Positions 34,716 to 43,799 of a DNA stretch of 64,000 nt are shown here, one piece after another. The DNA is from Garicola koreensis (GTDB lineage: Bacteria > Actinomycetota > Actinomycetes > Actinomycetales > Micrococcaceae), in the NCBI RefSeq assembly GCF_014195445.1, contig NZ_JACIBT010000004.1, positions 40,692-104,691 on the forward strand. Direction: 5' to 3'. A model generated the notes under the pieces. The model did not search any database and had not been told where the DNA came from. It saw only the letters and a list, made by a program, of their open reading frames with translations. The position numbers and the translations under genes were made by a program. Numbering within the stretch: position 1 is the first letter of the stretch; every line of letters begins with the position of its first letter.

Positions 34716-34807
34716 GGAGGTGTGCCGGAGCGGCCGAACGGACTTCACTGCTAATGAAGGATCCCCTTAACCGGGGATCGAGGGTTCAAATCCCTCCACC
34801 TCCGCCA
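34716..34807 (+). tRNA. tRNA-Ser (anticodon GCT)
   Basis: The acceptor arm GGAGGTG pairs with CACCTCC, followed by the discriminator G and an encoded CCA. The anticodon loop is CTGCTAA (anticodon GCT), and a long variable arm GGATCCCC-TTAA-CCGGGGATC marks a class II serine tRNA. The T loop GGTTCAAATCC is canonical. It reads AGC and AGT codons. Confidence 0.96.
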
Positions 34808-34810
34808 ATA

Positions 34811-34860
34811 ACCCCGCCTGACTAGGAATTTTCCCGGGTCAGGCGGGGTGTGCTGTTTCT
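34811..34860 (+). terminator. Terminator after tRNA-Ser
   Basis: A perfect 12-bp stem (ACCCCGCCTGAC, 34811-34822; complement 34838-34849) with a 15-nt loop, followed by a T-rich stretch (TGTGCTGTTTCTT). It directly follows the tRNA. Confidence 0.85.
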
Positions 34861-34951
34861 TGAGCAGTCGAAGCTGCGCGGAAAAGTACGCGATCATTTG
34901 GTGTTCATCCTTACGCTGAAGGAACGTAGGCGCCTCGCGAAAGGAGTCGTC

Positions 34952-35830
34952 ATGCCCACGATCGCAGTGACCGGTGCCACCGGAAACCTCGGCGGCCTGG
35001 TCATCGACCATCTGCTGGAAGGTGGCTTTCCGGCAGATGAGGTCATGCCTCTGGTGCGCGCCGCCAGCAAAGGTGAGCGCTTCGCCGCACGGGGCATGTC
35101 GCCGCGGGTGGCCAGCTATGACGACCCGGAGGGGTTCGCGCGCGCCATCGACGGGGTCGATAAGCTCGTCCTGATTTCCCCGCCGTCTTTGGACAACGCC
35201 GTTCGCCTCCATCAGCTTCATGGTGCGGTCATGGCTGCCCATGGTGGGCACCTGACACAGCTGGCCTTTGTGAGCTTTTCGGACGCCGAGAAGCGTCCGT
35301 TCGGCCTCGAAGACGTCGACCTGGCGATTGAGCACTCGATTCGCGCGGCCGGCATTGCGTTCACGTTCCTCCGCAATTCGGTGTACCTGGAGGAGCTCGC
35401 TCCGGAGCTCACGGTGGCAGTGGAGTCCGGCCAGCTGCTTTCGGCCACCGAGAACCGCGCGATGAACTGGGCTCCGCGGGTGTCTCAGGCTGCGGCGATC
35501 GCCGCGGCAGTCACTCAGGACGGTCACATCGGCTCCACCTATAACCTTGTCAGCCCCACGCCCTACACCTACGACGACGTCGCCGCCCTACTTACCGAAG
35601 CGGTCGGCCGACAGATCACCCACCGCCCCGCCACGCCTTCTGAGGTCGACTCGGCACTCGTGGACGGCGGTATCGACCCCGAGCATGCCCACAGCGTGGC
35701 CAACGACTTTCACGTCGCGATCGCCAGGGGAAAGTGCCACACCACGGGCAATGACATCGAACGACTCTCCGGCCACTCCGGAGGCATCACTGCGGATGAC
35801 ATCGCCGCCCTCGTGAAGGGCACGGCATAA
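34952..35830 (+). CDS. NmrA/QOR2-like NAD(P)-binding oxidoreductase
   Basis: A 292-residue atypical short-chain dehydrogenase. The Rossmann motif is AVTGATGNLGGLVIDHLL and the protein continues in the style of quinone oxidoreductase 2 (VDKLVLISPPSLDNAVRLHQLHGAV, TFLRNSVYLEELAP, TYNLVSPTPYTYDDVAALLTEAVG). It probably reduces quinones or acts as an NADP sensor; substrate unknown. AAGGAG precedes ATG 34952; the frame runs on to 34850, but those residues overlap the tRNA terminator and are not family-like. Confidence 0.88.
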   Translation: MPTIAVTGATGNLGGLVIDHLLEGGFPADEVMPLVRAASKGERFAARGMSPRVASYDDPEGFARAIDGVDKLVLISPPSLDNAVRLHQLHGAVMAAHGGHLTQLAFVSFSDAEKRPFGLEDVDLAIEHSIRAAGIAFTFLRNSVYLEELAPELTVAVESGQLLSATENRAMNWAPRVSQAAAIAAAVTQDGHIGSTYNLVSPTPYTYDDVAALLTEAVGRQITHRPATPSEVDSALVDGGIDPEHAHSVANDFHVAIARGKCHTTGNDIERLSGHSGGITADDIAALVKGTA

Positions 35831-35988
35831 TCGGGCCCAGCGTCGTCTCTACGGTTACCATCTTGCTGGTGCCAGGACTGTTCGAGGATTTCGGCGCTGG
35901 CCGACTCATCACCATTCTTGTTCTAGCGGTAGGCATGGGCGCTTTCGCTGTCGCAGCCAAGCGGAAGCGTGAACAACTTTCTGAGTAG
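35827..35988 (+). pseudogene. Fragment: C-terminal end of a membrane protein
   Basis: Directly after the NmrA-like stop, another frame reads SVVSTVTILLVPGLFEDFGAGRL, then a hydrophobic span LITILVLAVGMGAFAVAA and a basic/acidic tail KRKREQLSE before a stop. This looks like the last membrane span and tail of a transporter whose 5' part is gone. No start or ribosome site is evident. Family not recognised. Confidence 0.4.
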
Positions 35989-36022
35989 GGGCTGAATCGA
36001 GGGAACATGACGCCCTGGTGGG

Positions 36023-36131
36023 TCAATCAGTGGGCGCAAGAGATCCCGCTCGCCGCGCCACCGGTGTGCCCCGCTCAGTAATGATGATCTCTTGGCCGTC
36101 TCGCGACCGTCTGATCCAATCTGGAGATGCC
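36023..36131 (-). pseudogene. Fragment of a Phd/YefM-type antitoxin
   Basis: On the minus strand a short frame reads QRSASPDWIRRSRDG, then QEIIITERGTPVARRAGSL and a stop. The second half is the conserved core of Phd/YefM antitoxins (EEIxITxRGxPVARL). The N-terminus lacks a start and the C-terminal toxin-binding part is missing. No toxin partner is visible. I regard it as a relic. Confidence 0.5.
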
Positions 36132-36167
36132 GAACGTTGTTATCGCGCCTCGTGCCCCTCGTTGAGC

Positions 36168-39122
36168 TCAGCCTATCGCCGTGCCCTGACGTTGCCACTG
36201 GCGGTCTTCTCCCAACAGGCGTTGGAAGAACCGGTCGATATCTCCGGCCTCCACCGTGTCCGCGGGAGAGAACCTCGGGGTCAGGCTCATGCCTTGAACC
36301 AGGCCAGCGGGCGGCAGATGGTCATCCCCGTCGGCAGGCACTACGATCTCGACCACACCCCACCACAGCTGGGGAACCGCGCGCACCGCCTGGACCGCCA
36401 GGCGCTCTGCGGAGACACGCGGTACGGCTGCAACATCCGACTCTTCCCCCGTCACGGCCAGCGCCCCATCGCGGAAAGCCAACACTCGCAGCCGGTGCCC
36501 AGATGGCTGTTCCTGGACGATCCACCGGTCGGTGAAGTCCAGCCGTTCTGCCTCCCCTGGGGCTAGCGACTGGGTTCGGGCCCCGCCCCACGCAGAGTGG
36601 AACGGGGTGATGAGACCGGGACCCTGTTGGCGCAGGAAACGCTCCGCCTGCCCGGCGTTGGTGACGGTCCGGGACTGGACCAGGGGAACATTGGCGGCCT
36701 TCAGGATCCGATCCAGTGTGCCGAATTTGCTGAGCATCCGGACCGCGACGGCCAAATCTTCGGCCCCGAGACCCTGCCAGGTCAGCAGCTGCTCATCCCC
36801 CTCGGGGGAGGTGACCTGACGCAGTCGCGGCCCGCGGCGCCTGACCCGGTATCCATGATGCTCGGCAACGGCGAACAGCAGCTGCGCGAGAGAACGGTCC
36901 CGATCCGTGGCGTAGGGAAGCTGTTTCAGCGTCGGCCCGGATCCAACGGCCAATGTAGGCGCAGCTTCTTCGGTGCCCTGCCGAGCAGCCTCTTGAGCGT
37001 GCTGCACACGCAGCTGCCACACGCGGCCGGCCACATCCTTCGGCGTTCCGAAAGAGGGAAACGTGGCACTGCCGTACCCGGAGCGCGAATTGACCTCCAC
37101 CACGTAGACATCACCTGTGCCCAGCTGGATCATCAGGTCCACCCCGCCCCAGCGCAGGCTCGGAACAGCGCGGACCGCGGCCACTGCTGCCGAGCTGATT
37201 CGCGCGTCTGCTGTGTGGGAGATCTCGGCAATGTCACCCCCGCTGCTCTGGCCACCGACGGTGCCCACAATGACCACTGCACCAACGTCGGGGACGTCCT
37301 GCAGGTCGTACCCCTGTTCTGCGATACGCCCGAGGGCGGACTCGTCGATCGGCGCGTCCTTGCCCCGGAGGCTGAAGATGCTGCTGCGGTAGAGGTTGCG
37401 CTCCTCGATCAGCTGCTGAACTGTGGAGAAGCCATCGCCCCACACTTCGGCCAGTATGCGTTCAGTGATCGAGACGCACTCTGCGCTGGAGGCCATCACC
37501 CGCATCTCGGTCTCAATGTCGATGTGCTGCTCGACCATCACTCTGCGGCTGCTCCCCCGCGCCCGCTGGTAGGCAGCCTCGACGTCGTCACGTGTCCTCA
37601 GATTGACGCTGACCCCTCGGGCCCGGTCTCGATCCGCCGGCTTGATCACCACGGGAAGCCCGATCTGTTCGGCCGCCTCCCAGGCTTCATCAGCTGAGCG
37701 CACCAGCGCCGCCCGAGCTGCCGGCACACCGGCGCGCCGCAAGAAACGATGGGTCTGGTACTTATCCGTGCAGACCTCGGCGCCGACCTGTGAGCTGTGG
37801 GCCATATAGCCATCAACCAAGTAGGAACGCTGATCGGCGGTGGCCAGTGCCACTTTCGAAGTCACCCATTCGACCTCAGCGCCAGCCAGCTCGGCCGCCT
37901 CCGCATTCAGCGAGGACCCGAGGTGCCGCTCGGGGGAGAACCGTTCCAGGCCCTGGCGGATGCCGGCATAGGTCCGGAAGGGCTGGGTCTGGTCCGGGTC
38001 CCCCTCATCCAGCAGCCCAGGTGCCCGCTGGGGCGGTTCCACGGTCGGCAAGGAGCCCAGATCCAGCTGAATGTACCAGCCCAGATCATCCTGCCCGCTG
38101 CTGCGGGCCGGGTTGTCAAAGCTCCATCCATTGGGTGACTGGCGCTGCAGAGACTCCACGACGGCGGCCAGCTGGGACTCCCCGCACAGTCGAATCCCGG
38201 AGGCGGCGTGGTGATCTGCGGCGGGGACAACCGGGTAGAGCTTCAGGCGCAGACTGCGCATACCGGATTCGAAGCTCACCTCCAGCATCGTCAAGAACCT
38301 GAAGTTCCCCGCGCCGATGGCCGAGTCTTCACCATGCGCAGAACCGGCCGGGGAACCCAAGCTGTGCAGGACCCAGCGACGCCGGTGCCGCAGCACCTCC
38401 TGGGCCGCAGCGGGACCATGCCCAAGGATCAGATCATAGTCAGCGTCAAGCAGCTTCTCTGCGGTGTGGAACTGATCCAACGTCCGCCACCGGGACTGAC
38501 TGTCCCATAAGGGCAGCGCGACCCGGAGTATGTCTGCTGCACCGGGCACGACCCCGGGAGCCTGGGCAGCCCCTACCCTGGCGCAGAGAGCGCGTGGGTG
38601 GGGGTCAGAGGCGCTGGAGGCAGTCTCCGAGTCCGACGTCGTCGTCCACATACAGCCGTGCAGGTGAATTTCACCGGCACCCACGGCCTCGGGCAGCGCG
38701 ATTCGATGAGGTCGATACGCCTCCTATGGGGTGACGCCGGCCCCGAAGCCGCTGATCTGAGCCTCAGCCAATGCCCGCTGCAGGCCACCGAAGAGCCGTG
38801 AGTCCACACCCATCACCCCTGGCGTGGCGAGGCCCACCGCATCGACGCCGGCCTGCTGGAGATCGCCGACGAACCGCCGGATCCGAAGTCGCGTGAGGAG
38901 TCCGCTCGGGCTCCTGCGAACCTCAGAGCTCTGCAAGCTTGAGAGCCGAGCTGTCGGAGTCCCGGCGACCACCCTGTCTGCGGCGACTGTGAAAGGCCGC
39001 AGAGCCTCGGGAAGCTCACCGGAGTGTCCACGCAACAGGCTGACTGCCCGCTCGGCGCGTCCGGTGGGCACATGCGCCCAGGATTCTCCCAGGAACAGCA
39101 TTCGGTAAACCCGCTGTGGCAT
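36168..39122 (-). pseudogene. CapA-like metallophosphatase fused to ATP-grasp domains, interrupted by an in-frame TAG
   Basis: ATG 39122 follows AGAAGG at 6-nt spacing. Codons 1-132 (MPQRVYRMLFLGES, ADRVVAG, QQAGVDAVGLATPGVMGVDSRLFGGLQRALAEAQISGFGAGVTP) are the first half of a CapA/PgsA fold. Codon 133 is TAG (38724-38726). Reading on in the same frame gives EAYRPHRIALPE and the rest of CapA (DYDLILGHGPAAAQEVLRHRRRWVLHSLG). An ATP-grasp region follows (DKYQTHRFLRRAGVPAARAALV, LPVVIKPADRDRARG, VVEVNSRSGYG) with a second, degenerate ATP-grasp-like half. A full-length product would be about 984 residues, perhaps an amide ligase for a capsule or poly-amino-acid polymer. The acyltransferase 3 gene is divergent. 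A CAG-to-TAG change would explain the stop; read-through or sequencing error are alternatives. Confidence 0.78.
38720..38738. repeat. 19-bp direct repeat, copy 1 (spans the amber codon)
   Basis: CCTCCTATGGGGTGACGCC occurs here and, identically, at 56434-56452 in an intergenic region. The complementary TAG of the CapA/ATP-grasp gene lies inside it. Confidence 0.7.
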
Positions 39123-39275
39123 CGGATCCCTTCTGGTGGGCCGCAGACGCACGAAAACACGCTGCGCCGGCGTGCGACCTGGTGAACAGCACGAATGTGA
39201 CTGTCTAGAACTTTCGCACACTGAGGTGTTGGCGCAAAGAAGCCGCACCGCTTCGTTCCGATATACTGGATCGCT
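39123..39275. promoter_or_regulatory. Divergent promoter region, capA/ATP-grasp and acyltransferase
   Basis: A TATACT -10-like hexamer lies about 11 bases before the acyltransferase ATG at 39276, implying a very short or absent leader. An imperfect inverted repeat (CTTT/AAAG, CGC/GCG, ACAC/GTGT) spans about 39211-39240 and could be an operator. Confidence 0.4.
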
Positions 39276-40328
39276 ATGCCTTCCGCCATCCCCGCCCCCG
39301 TCCCGCCTGCCGCCACGACGGCTGCAGGCGCGCGCATGCAATGGATGGACATGCTGCGCGGGATCGCGGTGCTGCTCGTCGTCGTGCTTCATGGGGCCGA
39401 TATCCCATACCTGAACGGCAACGGGGTCGAAGAGTGGGCGCAGGTCAACAGGTACTTGGAACCGTTCCGGATGCCGCTGCTGATGTTCCTCTCCGGGATG
39501 CTGCTGCCGCGCTCACTGGCCAAACCGCTGCGGCTCTACGCTTGGGGCAAGGTCGCTGCGATCCTGTGGCCGCTGCTGCTGTGGATCCTGCTGTTCGGGC
39601 TGTTCATCTACCACGGGGGCATCGAAAGCCCCGTCTTCTGGCGCAGCGGCGGGGACTACCTGTGGTTCCTCACCGCGCTGACCATCTGCTACCTGATCGG
39701 CGTCGGGCTCAAGCCGCTGGTGCGCAACCGGTGGGCATTCATTCTGGCCGCCCTCGGGCTCTTTGCCGCCATGCTGCTGACCCGCCAGTTCACAGACATT
39801 GATCTCTCCATCGCCACCCGCACGCTGTACAACGGCGCGTTCTTCTTCCTCGGCGCAGCCTGCGTGCGGGCCGTCCCTCGGTGGATCAGAGCACCCGGGG
39901 CTGTGGTCCTGGTCCTTGGCATCATCGCGGTCGTCATCTCCTATATGGGAGCTGATGACCGGTGGCTGCGCACCGGCACGCTCTACGCAGTGCCGGGCTC
40001 GGTGATCGGCATCGCGGTGGCCATCTGGTTGGCCTCACGGGTGAGATCGGGGCTGCTTCTGACGTTCCTCGCGTGGGTCGGGCGCAGTTCGATCGTCGTC
40101 TACATCGTCCACTTCCCGGCGGCGGTGCTCACCCACCGGCTCATGAACTTTCTCGACGCAGATCCCTTCACCCACACCATCATGTGCACCACCGTGGCGC
40201 TGACGGTGTCGGTGGCCGCCGTCGCGCTTCGCTCCAGGACCCCTTGGCTCTACGTCTTCCCCCACAGCAGCGGCATCCAGCAGCGTCTGGGCCGCCGCGC
40301 CGAGACGCGTGTCCGCCTCCCGCGATAG
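39276..40328 (+). CDS. Acyltransferase 3 family membrane protein
   Basis: A 350-residue membrane protein with about ten spans. It opens MQWMDMLRGIAVLLVVVLHGAD, the acyltransferase 3 signature with catalytic His in the first span, followed by RMPLLMFLSGMLLP. Such enzymes O-acylate sugars or lipids of the cell envelope; substrate unknown. The divergent CapA/ATP-grasp gene suggests a surface-polymer context. The dnaX GTG follows after 11 bp, so read-through into dnaX is possible. Confidence 0.9.
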   Translation: MPSAIPAPVPPAATTAAGARMQWMDMLRGIAVLLVVVLHGADIPYLNGNGVEEWAQVNRYLEPFRMPLLMFLSGMLLPRSLAKPLRLYAWGKVAAILWPLLLWILLFGLFIYHGGIESPVFWRSGGDYLWFLTALTICYLIGVGLKPLVRNRWAFILAALGLFAAMLLTRQFTDIDLSIATRTLYNGAFFFLGAACVRAVPRWIRAPGAVVLVLGIIAVVISYMGADDRWLRTGTLYAVPGSVIGIAVAIWLASRVRSGLLLTFLAWVGRSSIVVYIVHFPAAVLTHRLMNFLDADPFTHTIMCTTVALTVSVAAVALRSRTPWLYVFPHSSGIQQRLGRRAETRVRLPR

Positions 40329-40339
40329 GCTTCTGAACT

Positions 40340-42796
40340 GTGACTACCGCCCTGTATCGCCGCTACCGGCCAGACACCTTCGCCGACGTGATCGGCCAGG
40401 ACCATGTCACCGCCCCGCTGGTGACCGCCCTGGGCAAAGATGCTGTCTCACACGCGTACCTGTTCTCCGGCCCCCGCGGATGCGGAAAGACCACCTCGGC
40501 ACGCATTCTGGCGCGCTGCCTCAACTGTGCGCAGGGTCCTACTGGACGGCCGTGCGGTGAGTGCGACTCCTGCCAGGACCTGGCTACCGGTGGGTCGGGA
40601 TCCTTAGACGTGATTGAGATCGACGCGGCCAGCCACGGCGGGGTCGACGACGCCCGGGACCTGCGTGAGCGGGCCACCTTCGCACCGGTGCGCGACCGGT
40701 ACAAGATCTTCATCATCGATGAGGCCCATATGGTGACTGCCGCGGGTTTCAACGCGCTGCTGAAGATCGTGGAAGAGCCCCCGGAGCACATCAAGTTCAT
40801 CTTCGCCACGACCGAGCCGGACAAAGTCATCGGCACGATCCGTTCCAGGACGCATCACTACCCGTTCCGGCTGGTGCCGCCGGAACCGCTGCTGCAGTAT
40901 TTGGAGCGACTCTGCGCGGCGGAGGACATCGCTGTGGCCCCGGGGGTCCTGCAGCTGGTCCTGCGGGCCGGCGGCGGTTCGGTGCGCGACACCCTGTCCG
41001 TCCTGGACCAGCTGATCGCCGGAGCTGAAGAGACCGGTTTGGACTACGACCGGGCCGTGGCCCTGCTGGGCTTCACCCACGCTGCACTGCTGGACCAGGT
41101 GGTCGAGGCAGTGGCCGCGCTGGAGGCGTCTCAAGCATTCTCCGTGGTGGACCAAGTGGTGCAGTCCGGCCAGGACCCTCGACGGTTCGTGGAGGACCTG
41201 TTGGAGCGGCTGCGGGACCTGATCATCGTGAAGTCGGTGCCGGAGACACCGCAGGCGATCCTGCGCGGTGTGCCCGAGGACCAGATCCGAACGATGCAGG
41301 CCCAAGCTCAGCAGGTCGGACCCGCTGAACTCTCCCGCGCCGCCGACATCACCGCCACCGCCCTGACGGAGATGGTCGGCGCGACCTCGCCGCGGCTGCA
41401 CCTCGAGCTGCTGATGGCCCGGCTGCTGCTGCCCCACGCTGAATCGGGCCACGCGAGCTTGGCCGCTCGGCTGGAACGCCTCGAACGCCGCATGGACTTC
41501 ACATCCGGAGCCGGCAGCACACCTGCTGGAGAGGCCCCGGCCGAGGCCGCACCACCTTCTCAGCACCAGCCGCCCGCTGAGCAGCCGCCCGCTGAGCAGC
41601 GTGCAGCCGAGCAGCCCGCTTCCGACCCTGGGCCGACTCCTGCGCCCGCAGCTGAGCAGCCGGAGCCAGCAGCTGAACAGCCTGCCCCCGGCTCCCGGAG
41701 CGCAGACCACTCAGAGCAGTCCCCGCCGCCGGAGACTCCAGCACCTGCGTCCGCACCCGCATCCCCACCGGCGGACGACCACACCGTGACCCCACCCCAG
41801 CCGGCTGCTGAAGCGCCGGCACCCCAGAGGCAGCCGGAACCCTCTGCAGGTGGGTCTGCTGACATGATGCAGCGCGCCTGGCCGGACATCGTCGATGCGA
41901 TGAAGTCACGGTCACGCATGCTGTGGATGCTGGTCAAAGGCAACGTCTCTGTGGCCGGGTTCAACGGCCAGACCCTGACATTGGCGTTCAGCAACGACGG
42001 CGCCCGAAGCTCCTTCGCCAACCGCAGCGGGGAGCAGGCCCTCGGAGAGACGATCCAAGAAGTTCTGGGAATGCAGGTCAACTTTGAACTGACCTCGGGA
42101 TCACCCCCCGGTGGTGAGGACGCGGCCCCAAAAGGTGAGGGCCGGGCTGAGGCGACGTCAGCTCCGGCCCACTTCGAACCAGCAGCTGAACCCCCTGCCG
42201 CCCCGCACCCCGCCGCGTCAGCCGACGACCACGTCGATGGCCCGTGGGGTGCTGAGGATGCCGAGGACCCGGACGAGGATCCCGGGCCCTGGCCTGAAGA
42301 CCGCTGGGACACCCCTGCTCCAGCAGGCGCCTGGCAGCCTGAGCCGACCCACCCGAGAGCAACTGAGGCGGACACCGCACAGCACCCTCGGCAAGAGCAG
42401 AACTCCCGGGTTCCGCAGAAGTCGCCGGTGCCGGTCTTCGCCCGCCGCTCACCGACCACCCCCAACGCTGGCGCTGATGCTGCCACCACCGTTGACCAGC
42501 CGGCTGCGCCTGCCAACGGGAGAGCCGCTCAGATTCGGCAGCGTCTCGCCGACAGGGACGGCTCCCCCGGCGCAGAGGCTGCCCCCAGTGAGCTGAACCA
42601 ACCAGCAGAGGATCTGTATGACTCCTCCCCGCCTCCGGATTGGGCCGAGGCAGCCTCCCCGGACGAGGAGGACATCGCTCGTGAGGACGACGCAGACCTT
42701 GAAGGCTCCGGGGTGTTCGGCCGGCGCGCCGTCGAACGCATCCTCGGAGGAGTTCTGCTGGAGGAGCAGCGTCTCGAGGACCAACCCCCGCGCTGA
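40340..42796 (+). CDS. dnaX: DNA polymerase III gamma/tau subunit
   Basis: An 818-residue clamp-loader subunit starting at GTG 40340 (MTTALYRRYRPDTFADVIGQ). Walker A is FSGPRGCGKTTSARIL, Walker B IIDEAHMVT, the SRC motif is RSRTHHYPF-like, and the zinc module has four Cys (RCLNCAQGPTGRPCGECDSCQ). After domain III a Pro/Ala/Glu/Gln-rich linker (about 395-515) contains imperfect PAEQ repeats, then a tau-type C-terminal domain (about 520-580) and another low-complexity tail. I see no A-rich slippery site for programmed frameshifting. recR follows 80 bp later. Confidence 0.96.
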   Translation: MTTALYRRYRPDTFADVIGQDHVTAPLVTALGKDAVSHAYLFSGPRGCGKTTSARILARCLNCAQGPTGRPCGECDSCQDLATGGSGSLDVIEIDAASHGGVDDARDLRERATFAPVRDRYKIFIIDEAHMVTAAGFNALLKIVEEPPEHIKFIFATTEPDKVIGTIRSRTHHYPFRLVPPEPLLQYLERLCAAEDIAVAPGVLQLVLRAGGGSVRDTLSVLDQLIAGAEETGLDYDRAVALLGFTHAALLDQVVEAVAALEASQAFSVVDQVVQSGQDPRRFVEDLLERLRDLIIVKSVPETPQAILRGVPEDQIRTMQAQAQQVGPAELSRAADITATALTEMVGATSPRLHLELLMARLLLPHAESGHASLAARLERLERRMDFTSGAGSTPAGEAPAEAAPPSQHQPPAEQPPAEQRAAEQPASDPGPTPAPAAEQPEPAAEQPAPGSRSADHSEQSPPPETPAPASAPASPPADDHTVTPPQPAAEAPAPQRQPEPSAGGSADMMQRAWPDIVDAMKSRSRMLWMLVKGNVSVAGFNGQTLTLAFSNDGARSSFANRSGEQALGETIQEVLGMQVNFELTSGSPPGGEDAAPKGEGRAEATSAPAHFEPAAEPPAAPHPAASADDHVDGPWGAEDAEDPDEDPGPWPEDRWDTPAPAGAWQPEPTHPRATEADTAQHPRQEQNSRVPQKSPVPVFARRSPTTPNAGADAATTVDQPAAPANGRAAQIRQRLADRDGSPGAEAAPSELNQPAEDLYDSSPPPDWAEAASPDEEDIAREDDADLEGSGVFGRRAVERILGGVLLEEQRLEDQPPR
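41567..41611 (+). repeat. 15-bp tandem repeat in dnaX
   Basis: CAGCCGCCCGCTGAG occurs twice in a row (41567-41596) followed by a diverged third copy. It encodes QPPAE units in the linker, so copy number could vary without changing frame. Confidence 0.75.
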
Positions 42797-42876
42797 TCCG
42801 CCTCGCCAGCGCCTGCGCGCGCGTAGACTGAATCGAATCTCGACCCCACTCCTAGACGAAAGGCACCCCACCGACT

Positions 42877-43473
42877 GTGTACGAGGGCGCTGTCCAAGAA
42901 CTGATCGACGAACTGGGCCGACTGCCCGGCATCGGCCCAAAATCCGCTCAGCGGGTGGCATTCCACATTCTGGAGGCCGACTCTGAGGATATGACGCGTC
43001 TTGCCGAGGCCATCCGAACCGTCAAGGAGAAGGTCCAATTCTGCGAGACGTGTTTCAACGTTTCTGAAGAGTCCCGCTGCCGCATCTGCCAGGACCCCCG
43101 CCGGGAAGACTCCGTGATCTGTGTGGTGGAGGAGTCCAAAGATGTCATGGCCATCGAACGCACCCGCAGCTTCCGCGGCCGCTACCACGTGCTGGGCGGC
43201 GCCATCAGCCCGATCGCCGGGGTCGGACCCGACCAGCTGCGCATCCGCGAGCTGCTGAACCGCCTCTCCGACGATCAGATTCAGGAAGTCATCCTGGCAA
43301 CTGACCCCAACTTGGAGGGCGAGGCCACGGCCACCTACCTGATGCGCATGCTTGGGTCTCTTGGCATCAAGATCACTCGTCTGGCTTCTGGGCTTCCTGT
43401 CGGGGGTGACCTGGAGTACGCCGACGAGGTCACCCTCGGCCGCGCTTTTGAAGGGCGCACGCCTTTGGGCTGA
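42877..43473 (+). CDS. recR: Recombination mediator protein RecR
   Basis: A 198-residue protein in the RecFOR pathway, which loads RecA onto gapped DNA. The helix-hairpin-helix [21 protein letters not shown] is followed by a four-Cys zinc finger ([16 protein letters not shown]) and a Toprim domain ([53 protein letters not shown]). The GTG start at 42877 fits the family N-terminus ([20 protein letters not shown]). Downstream of dnaX, as in most bacteria. Confidence 0.96.
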   Translation: MYEGAVQELIDELGRLPGIGPKSAQRVAFHILEADSEDMTRLAEAIRTVKEKVQFCETCFNVSEESRCRICQDPRREDSVICVVEESKDVMAIERTRSFRGRYHVLGGAISPIAGVGPDQLRIRELLNRLSDDQIQEVILATDPNLEGEATATYLMRMLGSLGIKITRLASGLPVGGDLEYADEVTLGRAFEGRTPLG

Positions 43474-43799
43474 CATTGTCGCAAGCCTTCCCAAAATGGT
43501 TATCAAGTTGTAATCAGAGCTATTACTGCTGAATTTCACACACTTAAGCGACAGCACTGTTTCCCGGTCAGCACTGCGATGCAGAATGATCACATCATCT
43601 TCACGAACATTTCCCGTATTCCACAGGCACCTGCATTCTGCTCACCGCGGGGCGGTTCTCAGTTTGTATCGTGATTGATTTTCACTACTGTGAAGCTCTG
43701 GATGTTGACGGCGATCATACGTAGGATTGTCAACAACCTGCCACAGGCAGGCAACGTTCAGCTCGCACCCAACGACTTACGAGGAACTGAGGTCGACCG
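43474..43799. promoter_or_regulatory. AT-richer intergenic region upstream of ehuB
   Basis: This 326-bp gap has visibly lower GC than its neighbours and no gene. It should hold the ehuBCDA promoter and osmotic control sites; candidate hexamers (TTGACG near 43705, TAGGAT near 43722) are not well spaced. ACTTACGAGGAACTGAGG precedes the ehuB ATG and supplies the ribosome site. No terminator is evident after recR. Confidence 0.5.

Noticed and set aside
34716..39122. Integrated prophage or ICE at tRNA-Ser
   Set aside because: No integrase, no phage genes and no copy of the tRNA 3' end were seen downstream.
40340..42796. Programmed frameshift in dnaX
   Set aside because: No A-rich slippery heptamer was seen in the region where gamma would be made; only tau-type product is supported.
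39123..42876. Signal recognition particle RNA near dnaX
   Set aside because: I looked for the conserved SRP RNA tip sequence between tRNA-Ser and recR, where it is often found, and saw none.
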